This document shows positions 42,648-54,722 of a DNA stretch of 64,000 nucleotides, piece by piece. Both the position numbers and the translations under genes were made by a program. A model generated the notes under the pieces. That model ran no database searches. It saw only the letters and a program-made list of their open reading frames with translations, and was not told the DNA's origin. Source of the DNA: Flavobacteriales bacterium (GTDB lineage Bacteria; Bacteroidota; Bacteroidia; Flavobacteriales; Weeksellaceae). Each line of letters opens with the position of its first letter. Position 1 is the stretch's first letter. The DNA lies in NCBI GenBank assembly GCA_002747105.1, contig PDSY01000015.1:1-64000 (forward strand). The letters are read 5' to 3'.

Positions 42648-42650
42648 AAC

Positions 42651-44267
42651 CTAGTTTAAGTTTAACTTATTTAATAATTCTAAACGCTCTTCGTTCAATT
42701 TATGTAACCTAGATATAATTACACTTGGCTCGTCATATTCCACTTCTTTATAAATAATTTCTTCGTACGACTTAAAAGTTAGTTCCCAGTTATTTTTAAT
42801 AATTTCACTGGCAGGAACAAAGAAACTTTGGCTTGTGCGGTCTGCAAAGTTATGCGTACAAGTTTCTTCTAAAAATTCATCAAAACCTAAATTTTCAGGT
42901 ATGTCGTGTACATGTAAAACCTCTCCATTTTCATCGTGCATTTTTCCAAAATAATCGCTATTTATATAACGATAATGGTCTAATATTTGAGGGATATTAA
43001 ATTTTTCGTGTAGTTCTTCTGCGTTTTCAACACCATTAAAAGAGAGGTTTTCAAAAACAGTATCGTCCACTAACAAATCACGCTTTTGGTCTAATGATTT
43101 TCCATCGGCTAACATTTTATAAAACCAAACTTTGTCCGTACCACCGTTATCAGTTTTGGTAAATACTAAAATGGAAGTACTTACCCCAGAATACGGCTGA
43201 AACACACCACTTGGCAAAGATATTACCGCATCCAATTTTTGGTTTTCCACGATTTCTTTACGGATACTTTTAAAAGCTTTACCAGCCCCAAACAATACGC
43301 CATCAGGTACAATTACCGCTGCTCGTCCTCCTTTTTTTAATTGTCTTAAAATCAGGGCTAAAAACAACAATTCTGTTTTGCTGGTGTCAGTCACATTTTT
43401 TAGCCCTGGTGAAATGCTATCCTTGTCAATAGTCCCCTTAAATGGCGGATTTGCTAATACCAAGGTATAGGCATTACTTACGGTATTGTCTTTACTTACG
43501 GCATCTACATCTACAATATTCGGTTGCTCTATTCCGTGTAAAAATAAGTTCATAGAGGCAATGCGTAGCATGGTAGCATCAAACTCGGTACCGCTAAACA
43601 TTGTTTTATTAATATGGTCTTTGTGCTTGTCTAATTCTGTAATGCTATTGTGTTTGTCAATATAATCTTTTGCAGCGACTAAAAAACCAGCCGTACCAGC
43701 GGCAGGGTCGCAAATCGTGTCTTCTAAACTCGGTTGCACCATTTGCACCATCATTTTAATAATGTGCCTTGGCGTTCGAAACTGCCCAGATGTTCCTCCG
43801 CCCTCTAATTTAGATAATAGGTATTCATAAATATCGCCTTTTACATCTTGGTTAGACATATCTAATCGTTCCAATTTTTCTATCACTTGGTCAAAAGTAG
43901 CGACTTTGGAAATACCAAAAGAGGCATCTTTCATATAGGTACTGAAAAGGCTTTTTTCGCTCCCTAATTTTTTGATAAATGGAAAAATTCCGTTTACCGA
44001 ATCGTTAAAAATTAAATGTCTTGCAGGAGAATCCATTTGTTTAAGGTTTTTCCAACGAAACTGCTGTTGCTTTTTGTTAAAAATTTTGGTGTATTCTTTA
44101 CCTAAGCGTTTAGCCATTCGTTCGTTACGAGTTTCTATTTCGTCCAAATCCTTAATGAATATCAAATAGGTTAATTGCTCTATAATGGTCATTGTGTTGG
44201 CTATTCCGCCTTCCCAAAACACCTGCCATATGCCATCTACCTGTGATTTTATTTCTCCTGTAATCAT
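42651..44267 (-). CDS. hsdM: Type I restriction-modification DNA methyltransferase (HsdM)
   Basis: The protein is 538 aa. It has an N-terminal helical domain, SAM motif DPAAGTAGFL (about 185-195), preceding GQFRTPRHIIKMM, and catalytic NPPFKG (motif IV, N6-adenine type). Together with HsdS it methylates adenine in the recognition site. It is coupled to hsdS (3-base gap). Confidence 0.97.
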   Translation of the reverse strand: MITGEIKSQVDGIWQVFWEGGIANTMTIIEQLTYLIFIKDLDEIETRNERMAKRLGKEYTKIFNKKQQQFRWKNLKQMDSPARHLIFNDSVNGIFPFIKKLGSEKSLFSTYMKDASFGISKVATFDQVIEKLERLDMSNQDVKGDIYEYLLSKLEGGGTSGQFRTPRHIIKMMVQMVQPSLEDTICDPAAGTAGFLVAAKDYIDKHNSITELDKHKDHINKTMFSGTEFDATMLRIASMNLFLHGIEQPNIVDVDAVSKDNTVSNAYTLVLANPPFKGTIDKDSISPGLKNVTDTSKTELLFLALILRQLKKGGRAAVIVPDGVLFGAGKAFKSIRKEIVENQKLDAVISLPSGVFQPYSGVSTSILVFTKTDNGGTDKVWFYKMLADGKSLDQKRDLLVDDTVFENLSFNGVENAEELHEKFNIPQILDHYRYINSDYFGKMHDENGEVLHVHDIPENLGFDEFLEETCTHNFADRTSQSFFVPASEIIKNNWELTFKSYEEIIYKEVEYDEPSVIISRLHKLNEERLELLNKLNLN

Positions 44268-44301
44268 AATTTACCTTTTTTGATTTGAATTTCCAAATTT
44301 A

Positions 44302-44640
44302 CTATTTTTTTTCATTAATAGCATCACCGATTAAATGCACCACAACGCCAATTTGATTTTCTGGGTGATCATCAGGGCTTACACTTTGTATTCTTATTTT
44401 CAAACGGTCTTCTAAACCAACGCTTAGCAGTTTGTAAATAATTCGGTTTTCGCTTCTTGGCACAAAACCGAGTTTGTAATTTTTGTAGTAGATGGCAACG
44501 GCTCTTGCATCATACTTGTTTTCGGCGTCTAATTCTAATCGTAATTTTTCACCTATTTTTAGTTTGTTAAAGCATTCTACGCCGTCGTAATAAGTGAATC
44601 CTGCAATGTTGAAATGTGCTAAATGTTCTTTTGTTTTCAT
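44302..44640 (-). CDS. HIRAN domain protein
   Basis: The protein is 112 aa and consists of one HIRAN domain: NIAGFTYYDG near 11, LRLELDAENKYDARAVAIYY near 34 and LGFVPRSEN near 57. HIRAN domains bind DNA ends or 3'-OH termini and occur in defence and repair loci. It lies 34 bases upstream of hsdM and is likely part of the operon. Confidence 0.9.
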   Translation of the reverse strand: MKTKEHLAHFNIAGFTYYDGVECFNKLKIGEKLRLELDAENKYDARAVAIYYKNYKLGFVPRSENRIIYKLLSVGLEDRLKIRIQSVSPDDHPENQIGVVVHLIGDAINEKK

Positions 44641-44744
44641 TTTTTTTATGATTTTAAATTTATTTGATACAAAGATAAGTGTAAACTATGCAAGGTAATT
44701 GCGAAGTTTGATACCTGATTGAATCTTTTACAATTATTAAGTTA

Positions 44745-46028
44745 TTATTTTAATCTATTTAAATTATCAAACTTTTGTTTCATAGTAGGATTATTATATG
44801 TCAGTTTTTTTATGGTTAAATCTTGAGCTTTGTTATTCGCTAAGCGCAAGTTATTCTCGGATGATAATAATGCCTCTTTTGTCTTTTGTAAGTTTTTGAT
44901 AGATTTATCAATTTCTGCAATGGCTGTACTGAATTTACGACTGGCTAAATCATAATTTTTAGCAAACCCAACTTTAAAGGTTTCCATTTTTTCTTCAAAG
45001 TTGGTAATATCTATATTCTGATTTCGCATTAAATGCAATTCTTTTTTATATTTTAAAGAATTCATAGCGGCATTACGCAAAAGCGTTATCATAGGGATAA
45101 AAAACTGTGGGCGAACAACATACATTTTATCGTATTGATAAGAAACATCTACAATACCTGTATTATAAAACTCATTATCCGATTCTAACAATGATACCAA
45201 TACGGCATACTCACAGCCTTTATTTCTTCTATCTTTGTCTAATTTGGCAAAGAAATCTTCGTTTCGTTTTTTAGTTGCTGTTTGGTCGTTTTCGTTTTTC
45301 ATTTCAAACATAATAGAAATGACCTCATTGCCTTCATCATCAAATTCTCTGTAAATATAATCTCCTTTTGTACCAGTACTCGCATCATTATCTTTTCCGA
45401 AATGAACATTTGGGAATGCGGTTGCTCTGAGTTTATTAAACTCAACCTCACAATGTTGTTCCAAAGTTTCCCCGACCATCTTTGTAGATAACTTTTGCTT
45501 AAAATCTTTAAGACGCAGGATTTCCTCGTCTTTTAATTTTAACTCTTCCTGTTTATGAATTAATTGAATATTGAATTGCTCTTTTAACGATTTTTCTAAC
45601 AACTCTTTTTCGGCATCTTTGTTTTTTAAATCGTTAATTAATTGATCTCTTTCTTTTTCAATATCCTTAACTGCCTTAGAAAGTGCTAATTTTGTTTGCA
45701 TCTCAGCTTCTTTGAGCTTGGATTGCATTTCGGAAATTTTACGATCCTTTTCTGATAAAGCTTCCATCAATGCTGTTTTATTGGCAGACTTTAACTGGAT
45801 GATTTCGTTTGTTTTTTCAGCTAACAGCTTTTCTAAATTACCTTTTATATTCGCCTCTGCTAATTGTATAGCATTTTGTTTTTCAGTTTCTGCAAGTTTT
45901 AAACGTTCTGCAATTTCATTATCAAATTCTGCATCTCTAACTTGTTTTACAATATCTGAATAGACACTTTCATCTACCTTAAAAACCTCTTTACAATTTG
46001 GACAATTTACGACTTTACCTTTACTCAT
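44745..46028 (-). CDS. DUF2130 family protein, coiled coil plus nuclease-like domain
   Basis: The protein is 427 aa. A zinc-ribbon-like start ([12 protein letters not shown]) is followed by a long coiled coil (about 40-190). The DUF2130 core ([16 protein letters not shown], then [20 protein letters not shown] and MFEMKNEND) carries a D...E-x-K arrangement consistent with the PD-(D/E)xK fold. DUF2130 proteins often lie in restriction loci. The nuclease idea is inference from motif spacing. Confidence 0.88.
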   Translation of the reverse strand: MSKGKVVNCPNCKEVFKVDESVYSDIVKQVRDAEFDNEIAERLKLAETEKQNAIQLAEANIKGNLEKLLAEKTNEIIQLKSANKTALMEALSEKDRKISEMQSKLKEAEMQTKLALSKAVKDIEKERDQLINDLKNKDAEKELLEKSLKEQFNIQLIHKQEELKLKDEEILRLKDFKQKLSTKMVGETLEQHCEVEFNKLRATAFPNVHFGKDNDASTGTKGDYIYREFDDEGNEVISIMFEMKNENDQTATKKRNEDFFAKLDKDRRNKGCEYAVLVSLLESDNEFYNTGIVDVSYQYDKMYVVRPQFFIPMITLLRNAAMNSLKYKKELHLMRNQNIDITNFEEKMETFKVGFAKNYDLASRKFSTAIAEIDKSIKNLQKTKEALLSSENNLRLANNKAQDLTIKKLTYNNPTMKQKFDNLNRLK

Positions 46029-46093
46029 AACGATATTATTTAATGATTATGGTGCAAAGATAAAATAGAAGTATGCAAAGTAATTGCGGAGTT

Positions 46094-47092
46094 TTATTTC
46101 TCGTAAAGTTGTTGTAAACCTAAATAATGTTCTTTCATTTTATCTACCAATTCTTTTGGCTCTAAAACTTCTACATCTTTACCGTAGGATAACAGCTGTT
46201 GAATAAGCTCATAATTGATGATGGTATCAAACCAAACTTGGTCTTGTTTATCTTCTTCAAAAAACTCTTCAAAATCAGGGATAAAGGGTTTGGTTTTAAA
46301 ATAGGCTTCTCTTCCGTTGTAAAATTGAAGGACAACTCTTTTTAGTTCTGCATTGAAAGGTCTGACAATACCCACCATTTCCCTAAAATAAGAGCTCCAA
46401 TCCATATCATATTCTTGATATGCTACATCTTCTAAAACTTTAAAATCTAATAATCGTTCATCAAGAGGAATGCTCCAAGTTTTTATTTCTTGGGTTTTAT
46501 TGTACCCAAAAACAAACCATCTTCTATTGTATTGTTTCAAAACTTGTGGATGAAATTCAAAGGTTTTGGATTGTGTGTCTTTAAAGCCTTTATAAGTAAC
46601 CTCCAAAACTTGTTTTTTCTTGATAGCAAAGTATAAGGGTTTTAAATAGTTAATCCCTTTATATTCTTCGTTATGATCGTAATACAATACACTTGAATTA
46701 ATCTCTTCGTGTCCATCTTCATCTTCAAATTTAATTAATGCCTCAGATAATTTATTGTATTTAGGGTCATTTTCAAATCGTTCTAATAGTTGATAAGTCG
46801 CATCTATTAAATATTGCTCATTTTTGAGTAATTTTCGTTGAGCAATAGAAAAATTAGCATCAGAATATCTTAAAATCCGAATATTTCTGGGTAGAGGAGC
46901 ATCAAAACCATCTTTATCTCTAAATGTTTTTAAATCTGCTTGAAGAGTTCTCGTTGTAATCGGTTCAAGGTCGTAAGTATTCATCAACTTATCATTTACA
47001 AAGTTTAGTAATTCATCAATATTAAAAGCTTTAAACCTAAAACAATAATCTAAAATATTATACCTTAAATGTGAATGCTTACTAAATGCCAT
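46094..47092 (-). CDS. WYL-domain transcriptional regulator
   Basis: The protein is 332 aa. It has an N-terminal winged helix (about 1-75, RYNILDYCFRFKAFNIDELL), a WYL beta domain (INYLKPLYFAIKKKQVLEVT, then RRWFVFGYNK) and a C-terminal extension. WYL proteins bind nucleic-acid-derived ligands and commonly repress defence loci (BrxR/CapW type). It is the first gene of the island in transcription direction, 65 bases upstream of DUF2130. Confidence 0.9.
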   Translation of the reverse strand: MAFSKHSHLRYNILDYCFRFKAFNIDELLNFVNDKLMNTYDLEPITTRTLQADLKTFRDKDGFDAPLPRNIRILRYSDANFSIAQRKLLKNEQYLIDATYQLLERFENDPKYNKLSEALIKFEDEDGHEEINSSVLYYDHNEEYKGINYLKPLYFAIKKKQVLEVTYKGFKDTQSKTFEFHPQVLKQYNRRWFVFGYNKTQEIKTWSIPLDERLLDFKVLEDVAYQEYDMDWSSYFREMVGIVRPFNAELKRVVLQFYNGREAYFKTKPFIPDFEEFFEEDKQDQVWFDTIINYELIQQLLSYGKDVEVLEPKELVDKMKEHYLGLQQLYEK

Positions 47093-47270
47093 ACCTTTCC
47101 TAAATTATGTGATTTTACAAATATCTGAAAAAAACGGTGTAATACAATTGAAGAATGATGTAAAAATAAAAATGATGAATAAAACTTGCTTTTATCCATC
47201 AAAAAACATAATGCTATGATTGATAAATAAAATACTTGGTATTTTATGAAGTGGGACTTATAAGAAAATG

Positions 47271-47306
47271 AAAACCAGTAGCTATTTTACAATCCACTGG
47301 TTTTTA
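47271..47306 (-). terminator. Terminator of mnmE
   Basis: AAAACCAGT pairs with ACTGGTTTT around a 16-base loop beyond the mnmE stop. The rest of 47093-47270 is AT-rich with no gene seen. Confidence 0.65.
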
Positions 47307-47319
47307 CAATTTTATTTTC

Positions 47320-48702
47320 TTATTTCCCAATACAAAATTTCCCAAAGATTGTACCTAAAATATCTTTATCCACATCTATTTCGCCTGTGATATTACCGAG
47401 GTGTTTTAGGATATTTCGGAGATGAAAGGCGATCAGTTCGCTACTCAGTCCAGAGGCAAAGCCATCATTGGCAAGGTGAAGTTCTTCGGAAGCAATTTGT
47501 AATTCTTCAAGGTGTCTCGCGTTGCTGACAATCACTTGGTTGGCAAAATTCTCAGGCTGAATGGTGTCCGACATATATTTTTTGAGTTCCTCAATTGCGG
47601 TTGTTTCTTTTGCCGAAATTCCTAAAATCGGATAATTAAATTTTTGTTTTAAAATTTCATCTAATGAATTTTTAGAATATCCATCAAATTCATCTATTTT
47701 GTTATGCACTAAAATAATATGTAAATCCTCACGAGCGACATCTTTCAAATGCTGAATCATTTCCTCGGAAGTATTTTCTTTTTGATTATAAAGATATAAT
47801 AAAATCTTGGCAGATTTCGCTTTTTCAAAGGCTCTTTGTACACCTATTTTTTCTATTTCGTCCGTGGTTTCTCGAATTCCTGCCGTATCAATAAATCTGA
47901 AATTAATTCCATTGATGTTAATTTGTTCTTCAATGGTATCACGAGTTGTTCCTGCTATGTCCGAAACAATAGCTCTTTCTTCATTGAGTAGGGCATTTAA
48001 AAGCGTTGATTTCCCAGCATTCGGCTTTCCTAAAATTGCCACAGGAATACCGTTTTTAATGGCATTTCCGTATTCAAATGAATTGATTAACGAACCGATT
48101 TCCGATTGTAAATTTTTGATTAAGGCTAAAAATTCAGAACGATTGGCAAATTCCACATCTTCTTCTGAAAAGTCCAATTCTAATTCTAATAAAGCCGTGA
48201 AATTAATCAGTTTTTCTCTTAGTTCTTGTAATTTATTAGAAATCCCTCCACGCATTTGTTGGAGAGCCACTCGGTGGGAAGCTTGATTTTCGGAAGCGAT
48301 TAAATCCGCTACGGCTTCGGCTTGGGACAAATCCATTTTACCATTCAGGAAAGCCCTTTGGGTAAATTCTCCTGCATTGGCAAGTCTTACTTTTCTGGTA
48401 CTCGTGAGTAGCTGAATGATTTTCTGAATAATAAAAGTCGAATTATGACAGGCAATCTCTACGGAATCTTCCCCAGTGTAAGATTTTGGATTTTTAAAAT
48501 AAGTGACCAATACTTCATCGATTAATGTTTCGTCTTGATCTATGAAATTTCCAAACTGAACTTTGTTCGGACTTAGTTCTTTTTGATTGATGGGACGAAA
48601 GAATTGGGAAACTACATTTTTAGATTCATCTCCGCTCATTCTAATGACGGCAATGGCTCCGTTTCCTTGTGATGTTGCTAATGCTGTAATGGTGTCATTC
48701 AT
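47320..48702 (-). CDS. mnmE: tRNA modification GTPase MnmE
   Basis: The protein is 460 aa. It has an N-terminal formyl-THF-binding domain, a helical domain, and a GTPase inserted with GKPNAGKSTLLNALL, DIAGTTRDT, DTAGIRET and NKID. It ends with the catalytic CIGK motif. With MnmG it makes cmnm5U34 in tRNA. It is monocistronic. Confidence 0.97.
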   Translation of the reverse strand: MNDTITALATSQGNGAIAVIRMSGDESKNVVSQFFRPINQKELSPNKVQFGNFIDQDETLIDEVLVTYFKNPKSYTGEDSVEIACHNSTFIIQKIIQLLTSTRKVRLANAGEFTQRAFLNGKMDLSQAEAVADLIASENQASHRVALQQMRGGISNKLQELREKLINFTALLELELDFSEEDVEFANRSEFLALIKNLQSEIGSLINSFEYGNAIKNGIPVAILGKPNAGKSTLLNALLNEERAIVSDIAGTTRDTIEEQININGINFRFIDTAGIRETTDEIEKIGVQRAFEKAKSAKILLYLYNQKENTSEEMIQHLKDVAREDLHIILVHNKIDEFDGYSKNSLDEILKQKFNYPILGISAKETTAIEELKKYMSDTIQPENFANQVIVSNARHLEELQIASEELHLANDGFASGLSSELIAFHLRNILKHLGNITGEIDVDKDILGTIFGKFCIGK

Positions 48703-48756
48703 TTTTTTAAATTAAGGAATTTGGTTGTTTAGACTTTAAAATTTACAAAACAAAAA

Positions 48757-48786
48757 TCCCCCACATTATTAGAATATGGGGTTTTC
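48757..48786 (-). terminator. Terminator of small membrane protein gene
   Basis: On the minus strand CCCCATATTC and the later ATGTGGGG form a short imperfect stem with a T tail. Confidence 0.5.
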
Positions 48787-48806
48787 TTATATTTTTAGTA
48801 CTATTC

Positions 48807-49037
48807 TTATTTTTTTGTATGCAATTCTTTTTTATAGTAAGGGTGCTTACCTTCCGTTGGAGAATAGTATTCTTTATCTTTATTATTCCCTAAAGTAAAG
48901 ATTAAAACATAGCACCAATAAACGAATAAACCACTACCTACGATAAACAAAATCCAGTTTATAACATTACCAAAGGCATCAAAAAAACCGAAAGACCATT
49001 TGAACACACTGCTCAAGAATAACCAAAAAGATGTCAT
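48807..49037 (-). CDS. DUF6341-like small membrane protein
   Basis: The protein is 76 aa. It has an N-terminal segment and a strong helix (about 22-50, VINWILFIVGSGLFVYWCYV), then the polar tail YYSPTEGKHPYYKKEL. Pattern and divergence from a DUF6427-like gene match a pair common in Flavobacteriia. The function is unknown. Confidence 0.75.
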   Translation of the reverse strand: MTSFWLFLSSVFKWSFGFFDAFGNVINWILFIVGSGLFVYWCYVLIFTLGNNKDKEYYSPTEGKHPYYKKELHTKK

Positions 49038-49056
49038 TTTATTTCTTTTTTAATAT

Positions 49057-49064
49057 TAACTTTG
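49057..49064 (+). promoter_or_regulatory. -7 element of DUF6427-like gene
   Basis: TAACTTTG lies 18 bases before the ATG at 49082, supporting that start and arguing against the upstream frame beginning at 49031. Confidence 0.6.
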
Positions 49065-49081
49065 CACAAAATTATAAAAAA

Positions 49082-49981
49082 ATGTTTAAACTCCTTTCAA
49101 AAGAACAAAATATTTTTTCAATACCAACATATATCAGTTTTTTGTTATTGGGTTTGATTGTGTTTAATGTGTTGAAATTTAACGAGATAAGTGTTTTATC
49201 TTCTATTGTAGTATTGATAGGCATGGCATTGGGCTATTTTGCAATCAATAGTCTTGATTTGAATCAGAATACTCGTGTTCCTTTGTTTTTGTATACGATC
49301 ATCAATATTTGTTTGTATCAAAATACCGATATTGGAGTTGCGTGGACGGTTTTAACCAATGCAATCCTCGTGATATTATTGAGTAATGGCTCAGAAAGTA
49401 GAAATAAGCATATTTATGTTTTGATAGGAGCTTTATTGGCACTGAATTTTATTTTTTTACCAACGATATGGCTAATGCCCATCTTTTTTATTCTGCATAT
49501 TTTTGGTACTTCTAAAAATATTACATTAAATATTTTTCGACTTTGTTTAGGGGTTACTTTGGTCGCTATTGCGTATTTTTCCGTTGCGTATTTTTCTGGA
49601 TTAAACACTTGGGATACGGCTTATTTACCTTGTATTACTTCAGAATATTCTGGAGTGGGAGAGAGGCTGATTCCATTAGTTCCTGTTGTGTTATTTTGTA
49701 TTTATGCAATATTTGATTACTTTGCGAGATACAATAAAATGAGTACCCATAAACGCTTTAAATATGCTTTTTTATTATTGTTTGTGTTCGTGCAATTAAT
49801 GATGATTGTTTTTTATATGGGCGAAGATGTTTCTTATTTATTAATCATCGCTTTACCTGTGAGCATTATCATCAGTAGGGCTTTATATTATTTGCCGAAA
49901 CCAATGTATAAAGAAATAAGTATTTGGCTCATTGTGATTTCTTTAATTGCTTATAGAGCTTATCAATTTATTAATTTTTAG
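49082..49981 (+). CDS. DUF6427-like polytopic membrane protein
   Basis: The protein is 299 aa from the ATG at 49082 (MFKLLSKEQNIFSIPTY). About eight membrane helices span the whole length. It has short basic loops and no enzyme motif. Family call rests on the N-terminus, the length and the DUF6341-like neighbour. The next gene starts 2 bases after the stop and is co-transcribed. Confidence 0.78.
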   Translation: MFKLLSKEQNIFSIPTYISFLLLGLIVFNVLKFNEISVLSSIVVLIGMALGYFAINSLDLNQNTRVPLFLYTIINICLYQNTDIGVAWTVLTNAILVILLSNGSESRNKHIYVLIGALLALNFIFLPTIWLMPIFFILHIFGTSKNITLNIFRLCLGVTLVAIAYFSVAYFSGLNTWDTAYLPCITSEYSGVGERLIPLVPVVLFCIYAIFDYFARYNKMSTHKRFKYAFLLLFVFVQLMMIVFYMGEDVSYLLIIALPVSIIISRALYYLPKPMYKEISIWLIVISLIAYRAYQFINF

Positions 49982-49983
49982 TT

Positions 49984-50565
49984 ATGATTCAGATAGAGGA
50001 TAAGATTATATCAGAGGATTTATTTACAGAAGAATTTGTTTGTAATATCAATAAATGCAAAGGGATTTGCTGTGTAGAGGGCGATGTGGGTGCACCTTTA
50101 GATAAGGACGAATTGGCAATATTAGACGAAATTTATCCAAAAGTGAAACCTTTTTTAAGACCCGAAGGAATAGAAGCTTTGGAGCAACAAGGAACTTGGA
50201 CAACCGACCCAATGGACGGCGATTTTGTTACTCCAATGATTGAAGATAAAGAATGTGCCTATGTGATTTTTGATGATAAGGGAGCCACTAAATGTGGAAT
50301 AGAAAAAGCCTATGAAGCAGGTGTTGTAGATTGGCAAAAACCGATTTCTTGCCATCTTTATCCTATCAGGATTAAGGAATATTCGAGTTTTACGGCGTTT
50401 AATTACCATGAATGGTCTGTTTGTAGCGATGCTTGTGCATTGGGGAAAGAACTAAAAGTACCCGTATATAAATTTCTAAAAACACCATTGATTAGAAAAT
50501 ATGGCGAAAAGTTTTATGAAGACTTATCGAATGTAGCGGAGGAATATTTTAAGGAAATAGAATGA
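49984..50565 (+). CDS. DUF3109 family cysteine-rich protein
   Basis: The protein is 193 aa. Conserved cysteines appear in FVCNINKCKGICCVEGDVGA (about 18-37), ECAYV, KCGIEKAY, SCHLYPIRI and CSDACALG. The pattern resembles YkgJ/Fe-S or zinc cluster proteins. DUF3109 has no proven activity. It is coupled to the DUF6427-like gene. Confidence 0.88.
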   Translation: MIQIEDKIISEDLFTEEFVCNINKCKGICCVEGDVGAPLDKDELAILDEIYPKVKPFLRPEGIEALEQQGTWTTDPMDGDFVTPMIEDKECAYVIFDDKGATKCGIEKAYEAGVVDWQKPISCHLYPIRIKEYSSFTAFNYHEWSVCSDACALGKELKVPVYKFLKTPLIRKYGEKFYEDLSNVAEEYFKEIE

Positions 50566-50635
50566 TAATCAGTGTTTTATGTTTTTGTGGAAATGCTAAA
50601 ATCTAAACCTTTACCTTTATTTCAGATAAATTAAC

Positions 50636-50643
50636 TAAATTTG
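50636..50643 (+). promoter_or_regulatory. -7 element of icd
   Basis: TAAATTTG lies 43 bases before the icd start. No good TTTG element is visible at the expected spacing. Confidence 0.45.
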
Positions 50644-50679
50644 TATTTAATTCAATTTTTAAAATAATAAATAATATAA

Positions 50680-52902
<2,223 letters not shown>

Positions 52903-52927
52903 TCTATTATTGTATAGTAAATTGAAT

Positions 52928-52964
52928 AGGGGTGTGGCATTTTATGCTACACCTCTTTTTTTTT
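52928..52964 (+). terminator. Terminator of icd
   Basis: GGTGTGGCAT pairs with ATGCTACACC (one G-T) around a 3-base loop, followed by nine Ts. Confidence 0.85.
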
Positions 52965-52974
52965 GAGGTAGTCT

Positions 52975-53250
52975 GTCAAAACGCACGAAATATTGAAATG
53001 CAAAAAAATAAGGCGTAATATCAAAACGCAAAGAAAAACAAAGAAAAAAAACAACAAACAACAAGTTATCAAGAAAAACAAAGGCATTTCATTCATGAAA
53101 GAAACACTAATCTTTCTTTGTATTACGAAAATAATTTATTAATTCCCCTCTAAAAAGAGGGGTGCCACGTAGTGGCGGGGTGTATATGGTTAAAACTCTT
53201 TATTTATCATTGCGTTAATTTTTACCCAATGAAAATTTCATGCGTTTGAC
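52975..53250. mobile_element. MITE-like segment with imperfect terminal inverted repeats
   Basis: GTCAAAACGCACGAAAT at the left end is matched by ATTTCATGCGTTTGAC at the right end (one gap, one mismatch). The 276-bp interior has no open frame and contains the palindromic repeat at 53145-53183. No clear target-site duplication is seen. This accounts for most of the 414-bp gap between icd and the MATE gene. Confidence 0.4.
53145..53183. repeat. REP-like double palindrome
   Basis: CCCCTC / GAGGGG around a 6-base loop is followed directly by GCCAC / GTGGC around GTA. GC-rich against its background. Similar intergenic palindromes are common in Flavobacteriia. Confidence 0.6.
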
Positions 53251-53316
53251 CTATTGAAGTAGAAAGCCTTGTGGTTATTTAATAAAAACGAATATCATTT
53301 TAACCATTTTTAAAGG

Positions 53317-54642
53317 CTAAATGCTATAAGCATTAACATACTTCTTTTTGAAAATCAGCAATAAACTTCCTGCTCTTATTGACATCCAAATTAAAAAACT
53401 CAACCAAATGCCCATGACGCCCAAATCAAAATAATGGAACAGCAATAAAGAAGGAATAAACCCAACAATTACCGCTAAAATAAAAACATTTCGTAAGGTG
53501 GAAACTTCGCCCAAACCTTTAAAAACGCCATCAAACATAAAGGCAATTGCATTCAGAGGTTGCATTAAACAGACAATCCAAAAAGCTTGATAAAAAACGC
53601 CTAAAACAGGTTCAGATTTGGTGAGCAATCTACCAATCGGTTGTTGGAAAATAAAATAAAAAATCCCCAAAGTACTTCCAATAAGTATCATGATTTTAGC
53701 TAAATCTTTAACCAAATAAACCATTTTTTTCAAATCCTTAGAACCGAACAATTTACCACTCAATGCGCTTCCTGCATTGGCATATCCGTCTAATAAAAAG
53801 GTCGTGAATAACCATAACTGAATTAATAGAGAATGAGCCGATACAAATTTTGTTTTTTCTCCATCGCCTAAAAGGGTCGCATAACGAAAGGCTAAAAATA
53901 AAGCTAAATTGAGTGCTAAAGAACGAATGAATAAATTTAAAGCCATCTTTAAAGTTGCCCAAAAATCAATATGCAAAGGGAAAATTCTATACCATCGGAA
54001 AGGTGTTTTTTGGAGCATAAAGTATACCGCTAAAACCAACATAATCACTTGTGAAACCAAACTTGCCCAAGCGATTCCTTCGATATCCAACCCAAAACCT
54101 AATACCAATAAAAAGTTCAGCCCTATATTGAATATTCCGCCCAAAATACTAATCCACATTGCCCAAGAGGTGTTTTGAAATCCTCTGAAAATGCCAAAAA
54201 TCGTAAATGAAATCAGTGTAATCGGAAAACCCCATACTCGAATTTTAAAATAACGGGTGGCGTATTCTAATAGTTCGTTTTCAGCACCATACAGCCCAAA
54301 AACAAAAGAAGAAAAAATAAAAGTCAGCACCGAAAACAATAAAGCCACTGCCAAATTAAAACTTAAAACCTGACTGACCAAAGTTTTCAATCGGTTCACT
54401 CGACCTTCGCCTACGCCATGAGAAACCTGAATCGAAATGGCATTGGAAGTCTGAAAAAATATCCATACCATAGACGATAAAAAAGCACTCACCAAGCCAA
54501 CGGCTCCCAAGGCAACTTCTGGATTTTCGGTAAACTGCCCAGCTACGGCTGTATCGGTAAGGGAAATTAAAGGTTCTACAATTCCTGCAAAAATCGATGG
54601 AATGGCTAATTTATTAATTTCCTTAAATGAAATTTTGGTCAT
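53317..54642 (-). CDS. MATE-family efflux transporter
   Basis: The protein is 441 aa with 12 predicted helices. Typical start: EINKLAIPSIFAGIVEPLIS, then TDTAVAGQF, with the second half LDGYANAGSALSGKLFGSKD. MATE proteins export cationic drugs or metabolites by Na+ or H+ antiport. DinF-like subgroup by motif (AIPSI...PLISLTDTA). Substrate unknown. Confidence 0.93.
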   Translation of the reverse strand: MTKISFKEINKLAIPSIFAGIVEPLISLTDTAVAGQFTENPEVALGAVGLVSAFLSSMVWIFFQTSNAISIQVSHGVGEGRVNRLKTLVSQVLSFNLAVALLFSVLTFIFSSFVFGLYGAENELLEYATRYFKIRVWGFPITLISFTIFGIFRGFQNTSWAMWISILGGIFNIGLNFLLVLGFGLDIEGIAWASLVSQVIMLVLAVYFMLQKTPFRWYRIFPLHIDFWATLKMALNLFIRSLALNLALFLAFRYATLLGDGEKTKFVSAHSLLIQLWLFTTFLLDGYANAGSALSGKLFGSKDLKKMVYLVKDLAKIMILIGSTLGIFYFIFQQPIGRLLTKSEPVLGVFYQAFWIVCLMQPLNAIAFMFDGVFKGLGEVSTLRNVFILAVIVGFIPSLLLFHYFDLGVMGIWLSFLIWMSIRAGSLLLIFKKKYVNAYSI

Positions 54643-54722
54643 TTGTTTAATCTTACTTAATTGAACAATGGTTCAACTTTGAACCATTTTAAACCTTAGA
54701 GATCACCCAATTTTAAGCGCCA

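Noticed and set aside
47807..48286. 159-codon plus-strand frame opposite mnmE
   Set aside because: Mirror frame of a certain GTPase gene, serine-rich and without family features.
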